A DNA stretch of 64,000 nucleotides from Yimella sp. cx-51. Its GTDB lineage: Bacteria > Actinomycetota > Actinomycetes > Actinomycetales > Dermatophilaceae. This document shows, piece after piece, positions 27,671-36,794 of the stretch. A program made the position numbers and the translations under genes. Positions within the stretch are counted from its first letter, which is position 1. Every line of letters begins with the position of its first letter. The stretch covers positions 1,860,001 through 1,924,000 of the forward strand of contig NZ_CP072113.1 of the NCBI RefSeq assembly GCF_017654605.1. The letters are read 5' to 3'. Under the pieces are notes generated by a model. That model had not been told where the DNA came from and did no database searches. It worked only from the letters and a program-made list of their open reading frames with translations.

Positions 27671-27690
27671 ACCATTTCCTGCCATGAAGA

Positions 27691-27725
27691 ACGGCGGCGC
27701 CCTGCATCTCGCAGGGCGCCGCCGT
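27691..27725. terminator. Bidirectional terminator hairpin
   Basis: A perfect 15-bp inverted repeat (27691-27705, 27711-27725) with a 5-nt loop lies between convergent pepB and the DUF5302 gene. Confidence 0.85.
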
Positions 27726-27750
27726 CGCGTTCAGACAAGGGTTCGGTGAA

Positions 27751-27936
27751 TCATCCACCGCTCTTGCGGCGGAACATCTGCTGAGCACCTGAAGTCTCCG
27801 CGTCATGCGCTCCGGAGACCTTCGAATGTGCCGAGTGGTCGGACACGTCCCGTCCGCCGTGTGACTTCTTCCTATCCAGTGCCTCGCGGAACTTCGCCTT
27901 CATTTCCTCACTGGGCGTCGGCTTGTCGGATGACAT
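27751..27936 (-). CDS. DUF5302 domain small protein
   Basis: A 61-residue hydrophilic protein. The start (PSEEMKAKFREALDRKK), a HGG segment and the ending FRRKSGG are the DUF5302 pattern, found in actinobacteria and of unknown function. The ATG at 27936 has AAGGAG five bases upstream; a GTG two codons earlier would be too close to it. Charged and probably partly disordered. Confidence 0.85.
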   Translation of the reverse strand: MSSDKPTPSEEMKAKFREALDRKKSHGGRDVSDHSAHSKVSGAHDAETSGAQQMFRRKSGG

Positions 27937-28120
27937 GTGCACTCCTTCTGCTCGGCGGCTGATCGAGCCACTCTCGCACGAGTTGAACGCCCGATCCAGC
28001 GATATACCAACCAGTTGCGCACCACCTGCACACGCAATTCACGCCAGTGCCAAGATTGTCCGGAAGTCGGCGACCTCGGGCCGACCCTCAAGGCCTGCGA
28101 ACGCAAGGAGCTGCACACCC

Positions 28121-29500
28121 ATGGCGGAGCCGACCGACCCGACCTACGACATCGTGATCCTGGGCGGAGGCAGCGGCGGATACGCGTGCGCTCTGCGGGC
28201 AGCCCAGCTCGGCCTGTCGGTGGCGCTGGTGGAGAAGGACAAGCTCGGCGGCACCTGTCTGCACCGCGGCTGCATCCCCACCAAGGCCCTGTTGCACGCC
28301 GCCGAGGTGGCCGACTCCGCTCGCCACGGTGCGAAATTCGGCGTCAACAGCTCGCTCGAATCGATCGACATGGCGGGCGTGCACATGTACAAGGACGGTG
28401 TCGTCTCCCGACTGCACAAGGGCCTGCAGGGTCTGGTCGGCGCGGCCACGATCGAGTATGTCGAGGGCGAGGGCAAGCTCAGCTCCCCTACCACCGTCAC
28501 GGTCGGTGACCGCGTGCTCACCGGCAAGAACATCGTCCTGGGCACCGGTTCCTACGCCAAGTCGATTCCCGGCCTCGAGCTCGGCCCCCGCATCATGACC
28601 AGCGACCAAGCGCTCGCGCTCGACTTCGTCCCCGAGAAGGTCGTGGTGCTCGGTGGCGGCGTCATCGGTGTCGAGTTCGCCTCGGTGTTCGCCTCGTTCG
28701 GTGCGCAGGTGACGATCGTGGAGGCGCTGCCCCGGTTGGTCGCGGCCGAGGACGAATCGATCTCCAAGCAGCTCGAGCGTGCCTTCAAGAAGCGCAAGAT
28801 CACCGCCAAGACGGGGGTCAAGTTCGCCGGCGCCACCGCTTCGGACGACGGCGTCACCGTCACCCTCGAATCGGGCGACACCATCGAGGCCGACCTGCTG
28901 CTGGTGGCCGTCGGCCGCGGGCCCGTCACCGACGGCCTGGGCTACGAGGAAGCCGGCGTCACGCTCGACCGCGGATTCGTCACCACCGATGAGCGCTGCC
29001 GCACCAATGTGCAGTCGGTGCGCGCGGTCGGCGACATCGTCCCCGGTCTGCAACTGGCCCACCGTGGTTTTGCCCAGGGCATCTTCGTGGCCGAGGACAT
29101 CGCCGGGCTCGAACCCACTCCGATCGAGGAGACCGGCATTCCGCGCGTCACCTACTGCGACCCGGAGATCGCCTCGGTCGGGCTCACTGAAGAGGCCGCC
29201 AAGGAGAAGTACGGTGAGGTGAGCACCTACGAATACAACCTGGGCGGCAACGGCAAGAGCCAGATCCTGCAGACGCAAGGGTCGGTGAAGTTGGTGCGGG
29301 CGGGGGACGGCGCGGTCGTCGGCGTCCACATGATCGGTGCGCGCATGGGCGAGCAGATCGGTGAAGCCCAGTTGATCGTCTGCTGGGAAGCTCTGCCGGA
29401 CGACGTCGCATCTCTCATCCACGCACACCCCACCCAGAACGAGGCCTTGGGCGAGGCGCATCTTGCTCTGGCCGGTAAACCCCTCCATGCCCATGCATGA
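28121..29500 (+). CDS. lpdA: Dihydrolipoyl dehydrogenase (E3)
   Basis: E3 reoxidises dihydrolipoamide in 2-oxoacid dehydrogenases and glycine cleavage using FAD and NAD. The 459-residue protein has the FAD motif ILGGGSGGYACALRA, redox disulfide GGTCLHRGCIPTK (C46, C51), NAD motif VVLGGGVIGVEFASVF and the C-terminal HAHPTQNEALGE with the catalytic His-Glu pair. AAGGAG precedes the ATG. It lies 53 bp before sucB, and the two are probably cotranscribed, pairing E3 with E2. Confidence 0.97.
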   Translation: MAEPTDPTYDIVILGGGSGGYACALRAAQLGLSVALVEKDKLGGTCLHRGCIPTKALLHAAEVADSARHGAKFGVNSSLESIDMAGVHMYKDGVVSRLHKGLQGLVGAATIEYVEGEGKLSSPTTVTVGDRVLTGKNIVLGTGSYAKSIPGLELGPRIMTSDQALALDFVPEKVVVLGGGVIGVEFASVFASFGAQVTIVEALPRLVAAEDESISKQLERAFKKRKITAKTGVKFAGATASDDGVTVTLESGDTIEADLLLVAVGRGPVTDGLGYEEAGVTLDRGFVTTDERCRTNVQSVRAVGDIVPGLQLAHRGFAQGIFVAEDIAGLEPTPIEETGIPRVTYCDPEIASVGLTEEAAKEKYGEVSTYEYNLGGNGKSQILQTQGSVKLVRAGDGAVVGVHMIGARMGEQIGEAQLIVCWEALPDDVASLIHAHPTQNEALGEAHLALAGKPLHAHA

Positions 29501-29553
29501 GATGAAAATGAACTTCAGCCACCCGAGCCACCCAAATCAAGGAGACTGCACCT

Positions 29554-31377
29554 ATGTCTGAACGCGTGACGATGCCCGCACTTGGAGAATCCGTGACGGA
29601 AGGCACCGTCACCCGGTGGCTCAAGAGCGTCGGGGACGAGGTGGCTGTCGACGAGCCCTTACTGGAGGTCTCGACCGACAAGGTCGATACCGAGATCCCC
29701 TCGCCGGTTGCCGGCACCCTGCAGGAGATCCTCGTCGAGGAGGACGAGACCGTTCCGGTCGGCGCCGACCTCGCGGTGATCGGCGACGGCGCAGCTTCCT
29801 CCGACAGTGGCGACTCCGAGCCCAAGGCCGAAGAGGCCAAGGCTGAGGAGCCCAAGGCCGAAGAGCCCAAGGAAGAAGAGAAGCCCGAGCCCGAGCCCGA
29901 GTCCAAGGACGAAGAGCCCGCGCAGGAGAAGACGACCGAGAGCGACTCCTCTTCCGGTGGCGGCGAGGTGCAGGGCGGCGAAACGATCAAGATGCCGGCC
30001 CTGGGCGAATCGGTGACCGAAGGCACCATCACCCGCTGGCTCAAGGCCGAGGGTGACGACGTCGCCGTCGACGAGCCCCTGCTGGAGGTTTCGACCGACA
30101 AGGTCGACACCGAGGTGCCGTCGCCGGTTGCTGGCAAGCTCAGCAAGATCCTGGTGCAGGAGGACGAGACGGTGCCGGTCGGTGCCGACCTCGCCGTCGT
30201 CGGTGGCGAGGCTGCCCCAGCCAAGGAAGAGCCCAAGGCCGAAGAACCGAAGGCCGAGGAGCCGAAGGAAGAGCCCAAGGCTGAGGAGCCCAAGGCTGAG
30301 GCACCGAAGGAAGAGCCCAAGGAAGAAGCGAAGGAAGAGCCGAAGGCTCAGGAAAAGGTCGAAGAGGCTCCGGAGCCCGAGGCGAAGCAGGCAGCTGCAC
30401 CCGCCCCGGCCGACACCGAGCCGAAGGCCGCGTCCAACTCCGCCGATTCCGGTTACGTCACGCCGCTGGTGCGCAAGCTGGCCCAGGAGGCAGGCGTCGA
30501 CCTGTCGACGATCAAGGGCACCGGCGTCGGCGGTCGCATCCGCAAGCAGGATGTGCAGGCCGCGGCCGAAGCTGCGAAGGCACCGGAGCCGCCGGCCGCT
30601 CCCCAGGCTGAAGCTGCTCCGGCAGCGCCTGCTGCATCGTCGGCACCTGCTGCCCCGGCAGCTGTCTCGCCCAAGCGTGGCACCACCGAGAAGATGACCC
30701 GTATGCGCAAGCTCATCGCCTCGCGCATGGTGGAGTCGCTGCAGGTCTCGGCGCAGCTGACCACGGTGGTGGAGGTCGACGTCACCAAGATCGCGCGTCT
30801 GCGCGACAAGGCCAAGTCCGGCTTCCAGCAGCGTGAAGGCGTCAAGCTCAGCTTCATGCCGTTCTTCGCGCTCGCCGCGGTGGAGGCGCTCAAGGCCTAC
30901 CCGGTGCTGAACTCCAGCGTGCAGGACGACTCGATCGTCTACCACCCGAGCGAGAACCTCGGCATCGCAGTCGACACCGAAAAGGGCCTGTTCGTGCCGG
31001 TCATCGCCAACGCCGGCGATCTGAACATCGCGGGTCTCTCCCGCAAGATCGCCGACTTGGCCGACCGCACGCGCACCAACAAGATCACCCCGGACGAGCT
31101 CGGTGGTGGCACGTTCACGCTGACCAACACCGGCAGCCGTGGTGCGTTGTTCGACACCCCGATCATCAACCAGCCGCAGGTCGGCATCCTCGGCACCGGT
31201 GCCGTGGTCAAGCGTGCGGTCGTGGTGCCTGACGGTGACGGCGGCGAGACCATCGCGATCCGCTCCATGGTCTACCTGGCCCTGAGCTACGACCACCGCA
31301 TCGTCGACGGCGCGGACGCTGCTCGCTTCCTGACGCACATGAAGGCGCGTCTGGAAGAAGGCGCTTTCGAGGTCTGA
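29554..31377 (+). CDS. sucB: Dihydrolipoyl acyltransferase (E2), two lipoyl domains
   Basis: The E2 core of a 2-oxoacid dehydrogenase; in actinobacteria the homologue (DlaT/SucB, Rv2215) serves pyruvate dehydrogenase. The 607-residue protein has lipoyl domain 1 (about 1-77, lipoyl Lys K43), an acidic linker, lipoyl domain 2 (about 145-217, K183), a second linker of about 90 residues made of repeated EEPKAEEPK units, an E1/E3-binding domain (about 311-347) and the catalytic domain (about 375-607) ending with [21 protein letters not shown] lies before the ATG. Pyruvate or 2-oxoglutarate specificity cannot be decided from sequence. Confidence 0.96.
   Translation: MSERVTMPALGESVTEGTVTRWLKSVGDEVAVDEPLLEVSTDKVDTEIPSPVAGTLQEILVEEDETVPVGADLAVIGDGAASSDSGDSEPKAEEAKAEEPKAEEPKEEEKPEPEPESKDEEPAQEKTTESDSSSGGGEVQGGETIKMPALGESVTEGTITRWLKAEGDDVAVDEPLLEVSTDKVDTEVPSPVAGKLSKILVQEDETVPVGADLAVVGGEAAPAKEEPKAEEPKAEEPKEEPKAEEPKAEAPKEEPKEEAKEEPKAQEKVEEAPEPEAKQAAAPAPADTEPKAASNSADSGYVTPLVRKLAQEAGVDLSTIKGTGVGGRIRKQDVQAAAEAAKAPEPPAAPQAEAAPAAPAASSAPAAPAAVSPKRGTTEKMTRMRKLIASRMVESLQVSAQLTTVVEVDVTKIARLRDKAKSGFQQREGVKLSFMPFFALAAVEALKAYPVLNSSVQDDSIVYHPSENLGIAVDTEKGLFVPVIANAGDLNIAGLSRKIADLADRTRTNKITPDELGGGTFTLTNTGSRGALFDTPIINQPQVGILGTGAVVKRAVVVPDGDGGETIAIRSMVYLALSYDHRIVDGADAARFLTHMKARLEEGAFEV
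30216..30360 (+). repeat. Low-complexity Glu-Pro-Lys linker repeat in sucB
   Basis: The second inter-domain linker is coded by near-identical GAAGAGCCCAAGGCC-type units (EEPKAEEPK and variants). A shorter run of the same kind lies at about 29820-29900. These are prone to expansion or contraction. Confidence 0.8.
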
Positions 31378-31393
31378 TCGACGAAGGTCAGCA

Positions 31394-31436
31394 AAGGCCC
31401 GCAGGTGGACGACCCAGTCGTCGACCTGCGGGCCTT
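31394..31436. terminator. Bidirectional terminator hairpin
   Basis: A 20-bp inverted repeat with one mismatch (31394-31413, 31417-31436) lies between convergent sucB and the kinase gene. Confidence 0.8.
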
Positions 31437-31446
31437 CTGCGTCGGT

Positions 31447-32946
31447 TCATGACCACCGCTCGATCCGCCATTGTCCGTCGACCTTCACCAGGTCAAGCCG
31501 AACCCGCTGTGACACAGCCGGTTTCGTCACGGCGGCGGATGAGCCGACAGTTACGGCGTAGGACGGCCGGTTGATCGAAGCCTGCACGCTCATCCGATCA
31601 CTGCCTGACTGGCTGACTGCCACCTGCCCGACGTCGAAGCGCAACCCGCGGTAGTCGATGCCGTCACGACGAGCCGTCATCAGCGACGCGCGGTCGGCCC
31701 GATCGGCCGCGGATCCGGGCGCTAGGGCGTGGGAGAGGAGCTGGGGGCTCCCCTGCTCCCACGCCCTGGCTCGGGCCGTCACCAGCGCGGTGACGACGGC
31801 TCGTGGTGTGACGACGGTCGGTTGCGAGGGGGCGGACGCAGCGGGTTTGACCCTCTTCGCGGAAGGCTGCTGGCTTGCCTGCGGCGACACGCCCACCAGG
31901 CTCCCCTGCGCCTGCGAGCTCGCCTGCGGTACGAGAGCCCACGCGCCCGCCGCGAGCACTGCAGTGGCCGCGCCGGCGGCAAGAGCCGGTTTCAACGACA
32001 CCCGGTGCCGGGCGAGGAAGGCTGGGAAGCGGGTGCGCCGCAACGGCGCAGAGTCGTCCTCGTCCGAGGCTTCCTCGACCTTGCGCTCCCTGATCATCCT
32101 CCGCGTCAGGAGCGCACTGTCGTCCTGCACCTCGCTGCGTCGCGCGCCACGGCTTCCGGCCACGGGTGCGGGTTCCGGTGTGGCGCAACGCCACAACCGC
32201 AGCGCGAAGTCTCCGGCCGAAGGGCGCTCGTCGGCGTCGAAGGCCATCGCCTCCTCGATCAGCCTGGCCACACGCTCATCGACATGTGAGGCCGTTTCCA
32301 CCAAGGCGCGACGGTCGAGATGCGGTGGCGGAGGGAAGCCGGTCACGCACGCCCAGCCGACCGCGCCGAGCGAGTAGACATCGCTGGCAGGGGTGGCGTG
32401 CTCGCCTGCCAGCACCTCCGGCGCCGCCCAGGCCTCAGTGGCCCAGGTGTGTTCGTCGTAGGTGCCGGCGACGCGGCTCACGCCGAGGTCTGCCAGGAGG
32501 GGTTTGCCCGAATCGGTGAAGAGCACATTGCCGGTGGAGATGTCGGCGTGCACGAGGCCGAGAGCATGCAGGTCGTGCAGGGTGCGGGCGATGGGGGTGA
32601 GCACGGTGACCAACTCCCCCGCGGTGAGAGTCTGACGCGAGGCGATGGCGTCGGCGAGCGAGCCGCCCTCGGCGAGGTCGAGCAGCAGCACCCGACGACC
32701 GTGTTCACCGGGCTCGTCGATCGCGTCGTGCAGCCGGATCACGTGGTCGTGGTCGATCCGGCGCAGCAGGTCTTCCTCGTCCTGGCAGACCTCGAGATGG
32801 CGGTGGATCAGCTTGGCCGCCAGGCGAACTCCGTCCGGTCGACGCACCACCCACACCTCACCGGTGCCGCCTGTGCCGAGGCGGTCGAGCACTTCGTGAC
32901 CGGGGACGATCGGGGCTGTTCGGTGTCCATGGGGCCACGGTGCCAC
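31447..32946 (-). CDS. Membrane-anchored Ser/Thr protein kinase (non-RD type)
   Basis: The protein of about 499 residues has an N-terminal kinase domain: glycine loop LGTGGTGEVWVV, Lys in AAKLI, catalytic loop HADISTGN, DLG in place of DFG, and an APE motif in TEAWAAPEVL. The Arg of HRD is Ala, so this is a non-RD kinase, but the catalytic Asp and Asn remain. After a charged linker there is one membrane helix (ALAAGAATAVLAAGAWALV), then a Ser/Ala-rich stretch and an extracellular C-terminal domain resembling a transport-associated or NTF2-like fold ending DLVKVDGQWRIERW. The start is uncertain; GTG 32946 lies downstream of a TAACTT hexamer. Confidence 0.82.
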   Translation of the reverse strand: MAPWPHGHRTAPIVPGHEVLDRLGTGGTGEVWVVRRPDGVRLAAKLIHRHLEVCQDEEDLLRRIDHDHVIRLHDAIDEPGEHGRRVLLLDLAEGGSLADAIASRQTLTAGELVTVLTPIARTLHDLHALGLVHADISTGNVLFTDSGKPLLADLGVSRVAGTYDEHTWATEAWAAPEVLAGEHATPASDVYSLGAVGWACVTGFPPPPHLDRRALVETASHVDERVARLIEEAMAFDADERPSAGDFALRLWRCATPEPAPVAGSRGARRSEVQDDSALLTRRMIRERKVEEASDEDDSAPLRRTRFPAFLARHRVSLKPALAAGAATAVLAAGAWALVPQASSQAQGSLVGVSPQASQQPSAKRVKPAASAPSQPTVVTPRAVVTALVTARARAWEQGSPQLLSHALAPGSAADRADRASLMTARRDGIDYRGLRFDVGQVAVSQSGSDRMSVQASINRPSYAVTVGSSAAVTKPAVSQRVRLDLVKVDGQWRIERWS

Positions 32947-32966
32947 CGAACGCTCAGACGCAGCAG

Positions 32967-32972
32967 AAGTTA
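32967..32972 (-). promoter_or_regulatory. -10 element TAACTT of the kinase gene
   Basis: TAACTT lies in the 40-bp gap between the oxidoreductase stop and the kinase start, giving a leader of roughly 14 nt. Confidence 0.4.
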
Positions 32973-32986
32973 TCCACAGGTACTGG

Positions 32987-34003
32987 TCAGGGGCCCTCCA
33001 CCTGGGTGACCTGCCAGTTCTGCGCCGAACGTCGTGCCGCGTCGAGCACCCGGGCCACATGGACGCTGTCGCGCGGGTCGACCGGCATCTTCGCCTGCGG
33101 ATCGTCGCTGTTCAGGGCATCGGCGACCTGCTCGTAGAAGGTGCGTTCCGGAGCCACCGTGGGAAGCGCTTCGCGGTCATCTGCGCGGCACAACCACCCG
33201 ACATGACCAGCGGGGTTCTCGAACCCCGGCAGACCGTTCGGTTCGGCCTCGAACTCGGTCACGACGTACGCCGCCTTCGTCCCGCTCAGCCGCAGCCGTG
33301 GGCCGGGCACACCCGCGAGTGAGGTGGTCGACAAGTGCGACACCACCCCACCGGTGTGGCGGCACATCATGACCACCTCGTCCTCGGCAGCGGTGGTGTG
33401 AGATGCCATGGTCGCCACGACGCTGTCGACCGGGCCGAAGAGATCGACGGCGGAGTCGACCAGGTGCGCGCCGAGGTCGAGCAGTAGACCACCACCGTCC
33501 GCGGCGGAATCCTGCTCCCGCCAGCGAGCCTTCGGCTCGGGACGCCAACGCTCCCAACGGAACTCGTAACGCACCAGGTCGCCGAGCGAGCCGTCGGCCA
33601 GCAACTTCTTCGCGGCCAGGTGCGGGGTGTCCCAGCGTCTGTTCTGGAAAACAGTGAGCGGGCAGCCGGCCGCAGCGGCGGCGGCGACGGCCTGCTGCGC
33701 CGATGCGGCATCGGGCGTGATCGGCTTGTCGACCACGATCGGGACGGCGGCGGCAATCGCCGCGCGCAGATGGTCGACGTGCATGCCGGTCGGCGTCGCC
33801 AGCACGATCAGGTCGAGATCAGGCACCTGCAGCAATGCGTCAAGATCAGGGACGACCTGAGCCTGCGGCTCGTCGCTCTCCACCTCGGCCATGCGCTCTG
33901 GGTTGCTGGTCGAGACCGAAGCGATCTCGAAGCCGGCCGCCTTCAACTGCGGCCGATGGATGTGACGTCCTGCGAGGCCGTAACCGGCGAGTCCTACACG
34001 CAT
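32987..34003 (-). CDS. Gfo/Idh/MocA family oxidoreductase
   Basis: The 338-residue protein has an N-terminal Rossmann fold (VGLAGYGLAGRHIH), the VVDKPITPDAASAQQAV block with the EKP-type lysine (here DKP), and the LLLDLGAHLVDSAVDLFG region of the C-terminal domain. Members oxidise or reduce sugars and related compounds with NAD(P); the substrate is unknown. Leaderless ATG at 34003. Divergent from lipB. Confidence 0.9.
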   Translation of the reverse strand: MRVGLAGYGLAGRHIHRPQLKAAGFEIASVSTSNPERMAEVESDEPQAQVVPDLDALLQVPDLDLIVLATPTGMHVDHLRAAIAAAVPIVVDKPITPDAASAQQAVAAAAAAGCPLTVFQNRRWDTPHLAAKKLLADGSLGDLVRYEFRWERWRPEPKARWREQDSAADGGGLLLDLGAHLVDSAVDLFGPVDSVVATMASHTTAAEDEVVMMCRHTGGVVSHLSTTSLAGVPGPRLRLSGTKAAYVVTEFEAEPNGLPGFENPAGHVGWLCRADDREALPTVAPERTFYEQVADALNSDDPQAKMPVDPRDSVHVARVLDAARRSAQNWQVTQVEGP

Positions 34004-34009
34004 GGCGCC

Positions 34010-34015
34010 AACCTA
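34010..34015 (-). promoter_or_regulatory. -10 element TAGGTT, leaderless start of the oxidoreductase gene
   Basis: TAGGTT is followed by GGCGCC and the ATG at 34003. Confidence 0.7.
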
Positions 34016-34063
34016 CATACTCACGCGTATCGAACCGGCGGCCTTTCGTCGATCGACCCGCCC

Positions 34064-34069
34064 TAGCCT
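34064..34069 (+). promoter_or_regulatory. -10 element TAGCCT, leaderless start of lipB
   Basis: TAGCCT is followed by GGACCG and the ATG at 34076. Confidence 0.7.
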
Positions 34070-34075
34070 GGACCG

Positions 34076-34708
34076 ATGCAGATCGAACATGTCGGCTTCG
34101 ACCCCGAGTTCGTCGACTACCAGCGAGCGTGGGAGCTGCAGCGGCAGGTGCACTCCGAGGTTGTCGACGGTTCACGCGAGGACACCGTGTTGTTGTTGGA
34201 ACACGCGCGGGTCTACACGGCCGGCAAACGCACCGAACCGCACGAGCGGCCGTTCGACGGCACGCCGGTCGTCGACGTCGACCGGGGTGGCAAAATCACC
34301 TGGCACGGCCCGGGCCAACTCGTCGGCTACCCGATCGTGCGGTTGGGTGACCCGATCGATGTCGTGGCCTATGTGCGTCGCCTGGAGCAGATGATGATCG
34401 ACGTCTGCACCGACCTCGGGCTCGACTCCGCCGGGCGTGTCGATGGCCGCAGCGGCGTGTGGTTTCCCGCCGGAGACGGCAAACCCGAGCGCAAGGTTGG
34501 GGCAATCGGCATCCGCGTCAGTCGTGATGTGACCATGCACGGCTTCGCGCTCAACTGTGACTGCGACCTGTCATGGGCCACGGCCATCGTGCCGTGCGGC
34601 ATTCCGGACGCCGGGGTGACCACACTCAGCCAAGAACTCGGGCGCACGGTCACCGTGGCCGAGGTGTTGCCGTACGTGGAGAAGCGACTCGCCTCGATCC
34701 TCGGCTGA
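34076..34708 (+). CDS. lipB: Octanoyltransferase
   Basis: LipB moves octanoate from acyl carrier protein to lipoyl domains, here plausibly those of SucB and GcvH. The 210-residue protein shows [54 protein letters not shown] and the Cys-containing [17 protein letters not shown], where the Cys and the Lys of KVGAIG form the catalytic dyad. Followed by lipA, 205 bp on. Confidence 0.97.
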   Translation: MQIEHVGFDPEFVDYQRAWELQRQVHSEVVDGSREDTVLLLEHARVYTAGKRTEPHERPFDGTPVVDVDRGGKITWHGPGQLVGYPIVRLGDPIDVVAYVRRLEQMMIDVCTDLGLDSAGRVDGRSGVWFPAGDGKPERKVGAIGIRVSRDVTMHGFALNCDCDLSWATAIVPCGIPDAGVTTLSQELGRTVTVAEVLPYVEKRLASILG

Positions 34709-34840
34709 GCCACGGGACCGGGTCACCGGTCACAGACCGGCGTACGCCGTCTACTGCCTCCGTTTGTCTTCTCGGTCAGACCGCTGCCGGTGCTACGGAG
34801 CAGTACGGCGTTCCGGATCAACGACAAAACACCGGACGCG

Positions 34841-34846
34841 TAGGCT
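34841..34846 (+). promoter_or_regulatory. -10 element TAGGCT of lipA
   Basis: Transcription from here would begin near 34853, only about 4 nt before an in-frame ATG at 34857 and about 61 nt before the conserved start at 34914. Confidence 0.5.
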
Positions 34847-34913
34847 GGTGCGAACCATGTCGCCGCCGCTTGAGCGGGCGGCGTTGAATGTCGATCGAGG
34901 GAGCCGTTCGAGG

Positions 34914-35939
34914 ATGACCGTCGCACCGGAGGGACGCCGCCTGCTTCGCGTCGAAGCACGCAACGCCGAGACACCGATCGAGCGCAAGCCGGAGTGGATC
35001 CGGACGACGGCCAAGATGGGTCCGGCCTACACCAAGCTGCATTCGATGGTGAAGAACGAGGGTCTGCACACCGTCTGTCAGGAAGCCGGCTGCCCCAACA
35101 TCTTCGAGTGCTGGGAAGACCGCGAGGCCACCTTCCTCATCGGTGGTGACGTCTGCACCCGTCGCTGCGACTTCTGCGACATCGCCACCGGCCGCCCGAC
35201 CGAGCTCGACATGGACGAACCACGCCGGGTGGCCGAGTCGGTGCAGCAGATGCAGTTGCGTTACGCGACGGTCACCGGTGTCGCCCGCGACGACCAGCCC
35301 GATGGTGCGGCGCGGTTGTACGCCGAGACGATCCGGCAGATCCACGCCCTCAACCCCAACACCGGCGTCGAGATCCTCCCGCCCGACTTCGGCGCCGAGC
35401 CTGACCTCGTCGGTCAGGTCTTCGAAGCACGTCCGGAGGTGTTCGCGCACAACCTCGAGACGGTGCCGCGCATCTTCAAGCGCATTCGTCCCGCCTTCAC
35501 CTATGACAAGTCGTTGCGGGTGCTGTCGATGGCCAAGGACGCCGAACTGGTCACCAAGTCCAACCTCATCCTTGGCATGGGTGAGACGGACGAGGAGATC
35601 GAGCAGGCGCTGCGCGACCTGCATGAGGCCGGCTGCGACATCATCACGATCACCCAGTACCTACGTCCTTCCCCGTTGCACCACCCGATCGACCGCTGGG
35701 TCAAGCCGCAGGAGTTCGTGCACTGGTCTGACGTCGCCCGCGACCTCGGCTTCGTCGGGGTGATGGCCGGACCATTGGTGCGCTCCTCCTACCGTGCCGG
35801 ACGCCTCTACACCCAGGCCATGGCGGCCTTGGGTCGCGAATTGCCGGAGCACCTGCACCACCTCGCACAGGCCGCTACCGAGCCGGCCCGCCAGGAGGCT
35901 TCTGCGCTCGTGGCGAAGCTGCAGACGCCAGTAGGCTGA
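34914..35939 (+). CDS. lipA: Lipoyl synthase (radical SAM)
   Basis: LipA inserts two sulfur atoms into the octanoyl chain. The 341-residue protein has the auxiliary-cluster cysteines C55, C60 and C66 ([12 protein letters not shown]) and the radical-SAM cysteines C81, C85 and C88 (CTRRCDFC), plus the terminal RSSYRAG Ser ligand. ATG 34914 starts with the family N-terminus ([20 protein letters not shown]); an in-frame ATG at 34857 would add 19 non-conserved residues. Its last codons overlap the DUF4191 promoter. Confidence 0.97.
   Translation: MTVAPEGRRLLRVEARNAETPIERKPEWIRTTAKMGPAYTKLHSMVKNEGLHTVCQEAGCPNIFECWEDREATFLIGGDVCTRRCDFCDIATGRPTELDMDEPRRVAESVQQMQLRYATVTGVARDDQPDGAARLYAETIRQIHALNPNTGVEILPPDFGAEPDLVGQVFEARPEVFAHNLETVPRIFKRIRPAFTYDKSLRVLSMAKDAELVTKSNLILGMGETDEEIEQALRDLHEAGCDIITITQYLRPSPLHHPIDRWVKPQEFVHWSDVARDLGFVGVMAGPLVRSSYRAGRLYTQAMAALGRELPEHLHHLAQAATEPARQEASALVAKLQTPVG
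35932..35937 (+). promoter_or_regulatory. -10 element TAGGCT, leaderless start of the DUF4191 gene
   Basis: TAGGCT sits inside the last codons of lipA (GTA GGC TGA) and ends 7 nt before the ATG at 35945. Confidence 0.6.
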
Positions 35940-35944
35940 CGCCC

Positions 35945-36709
35945 ATGTCCACATCCTCCGAGCAGGCGCCCACGAAGTCGCGCCGCACCCGCAAGCCCAA
36001 GGACCCGAACAAGCCGGGTCGGCTCAGCCAGATGAAGACCCTCTACCAAGGCGCCGTCAAGCAGAACCCGCGCATCCCGTTGTGGATGGCGCTCGGTTTC
36101 GCCGCCGGTTTCGTGCCATTCCTGCTTCTGGGGCTGTGGTGGGGTCACCCGATCTACCTGGGCTTCCTGGGTCTGATGGTCGGCATCCTGGTGGCGATGA
36201 TCGTCTTCGGCCGACTGGCTGAGCGCGCTGCCTACGGTGCGCTGGACGGTCAGCCCGGCGCCAGCGGAGCAGCCCTGGGCGCACTGCGTCGCGGCTGGTT
36301 CGTGGAGCAGGAGCCGGTGGCTGCCGATGCCGGGCGGGCCCGCAACGTGCGTGACATGTCGTCAGCAGCGATGGTCTTCCGCGCGGTCGGACGTCCTGGT
36401 GTCGTGCTGATCGGCGAGGGCCCCAAGGGCGGCGCCTCCAAGCTGTTGACCTCCGAGCGCAAGCGCATCGAGCGTGTCGTCGGCCCGGAAGTGCCGATCA
36501 CGATCTACCGCGTGGGCCAGGGCGATGACGCGATCCGCGTCGGTGAGCTCACCAAGCGCATGGGCAAGCTCGACAAGAAGCTGACCACCGCCGAAGTGTC
36601 GGCCGTCAACAAGCGTCTGCGGGCGCTGGGTGCCAGCCGGCCGCCGATCCCGGCAGGGATGGATCCGCGGAATGCGCGTCCCGACCGGCGCGGCATGCGC
36701 GGGCGGTAG
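35945..36709 (+). CDS. DUF4191 membrane protein
   Basis: The 254-residue protein has a basic N-terminus, two membrane helices (about 46-64 and 68-88) and a cytosolic domain with GRPGVVLIGEGP and a Lys/Arg-rich C-terminus. DUF4191 is an actinobacterial family of unknown function; M. tuberculosis Rv2219 lies at the same place next to lipA. It ends at a strong hairpin. Confidence 0.9.
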   Translation: MSTSSEQAPTKSRRTRKPKDPNKPGRLSQMKTLYQGAVKQNPRIPLWMALGFAAGFVPFLLLGLWWGHPIYLGFLGLMVGILVAMIVFGRLAERAAYGALDGQPGASGAALGALRRGWFVEQEPVAADAGRARNVRDMSSAAMVFRAVGRPGVVLIGEGPKGGASKLLTSERKRIERVVGPEVPITIYRVGQGDDAIRVGELTKRMGKLDKKLTTAEVSAVNKRLRALGASRPPIPAGMDPRNARPDRRGMRGR

Positions 36710-36741
36710 GACGTCGTAGTCCGCTGACGCGGAACAGACAG

Positions 36742-36781
36742 AATGAAGTGGGTCTCTGCACATGCAGAGACCCACTTCATT
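36742..36781. terminator. Bidirectional terminator hairpin
   Basis: A perfect 18-bp inverted repeat (36742-36759, 36764-36781) with a 4-nt loop lies between the convergent DUF4191 and RDD genes. Confidence 0.85.
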
Positions 36782-36794
36782 GGTTCGGTGCGTG

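Noticed and set aside
29820-30360. Regular short repeats resembling a CRISPR array
   Set aside because: They are coding repeats of the E2 linker (Glu-Pro-Lys units) with no unique spacers.
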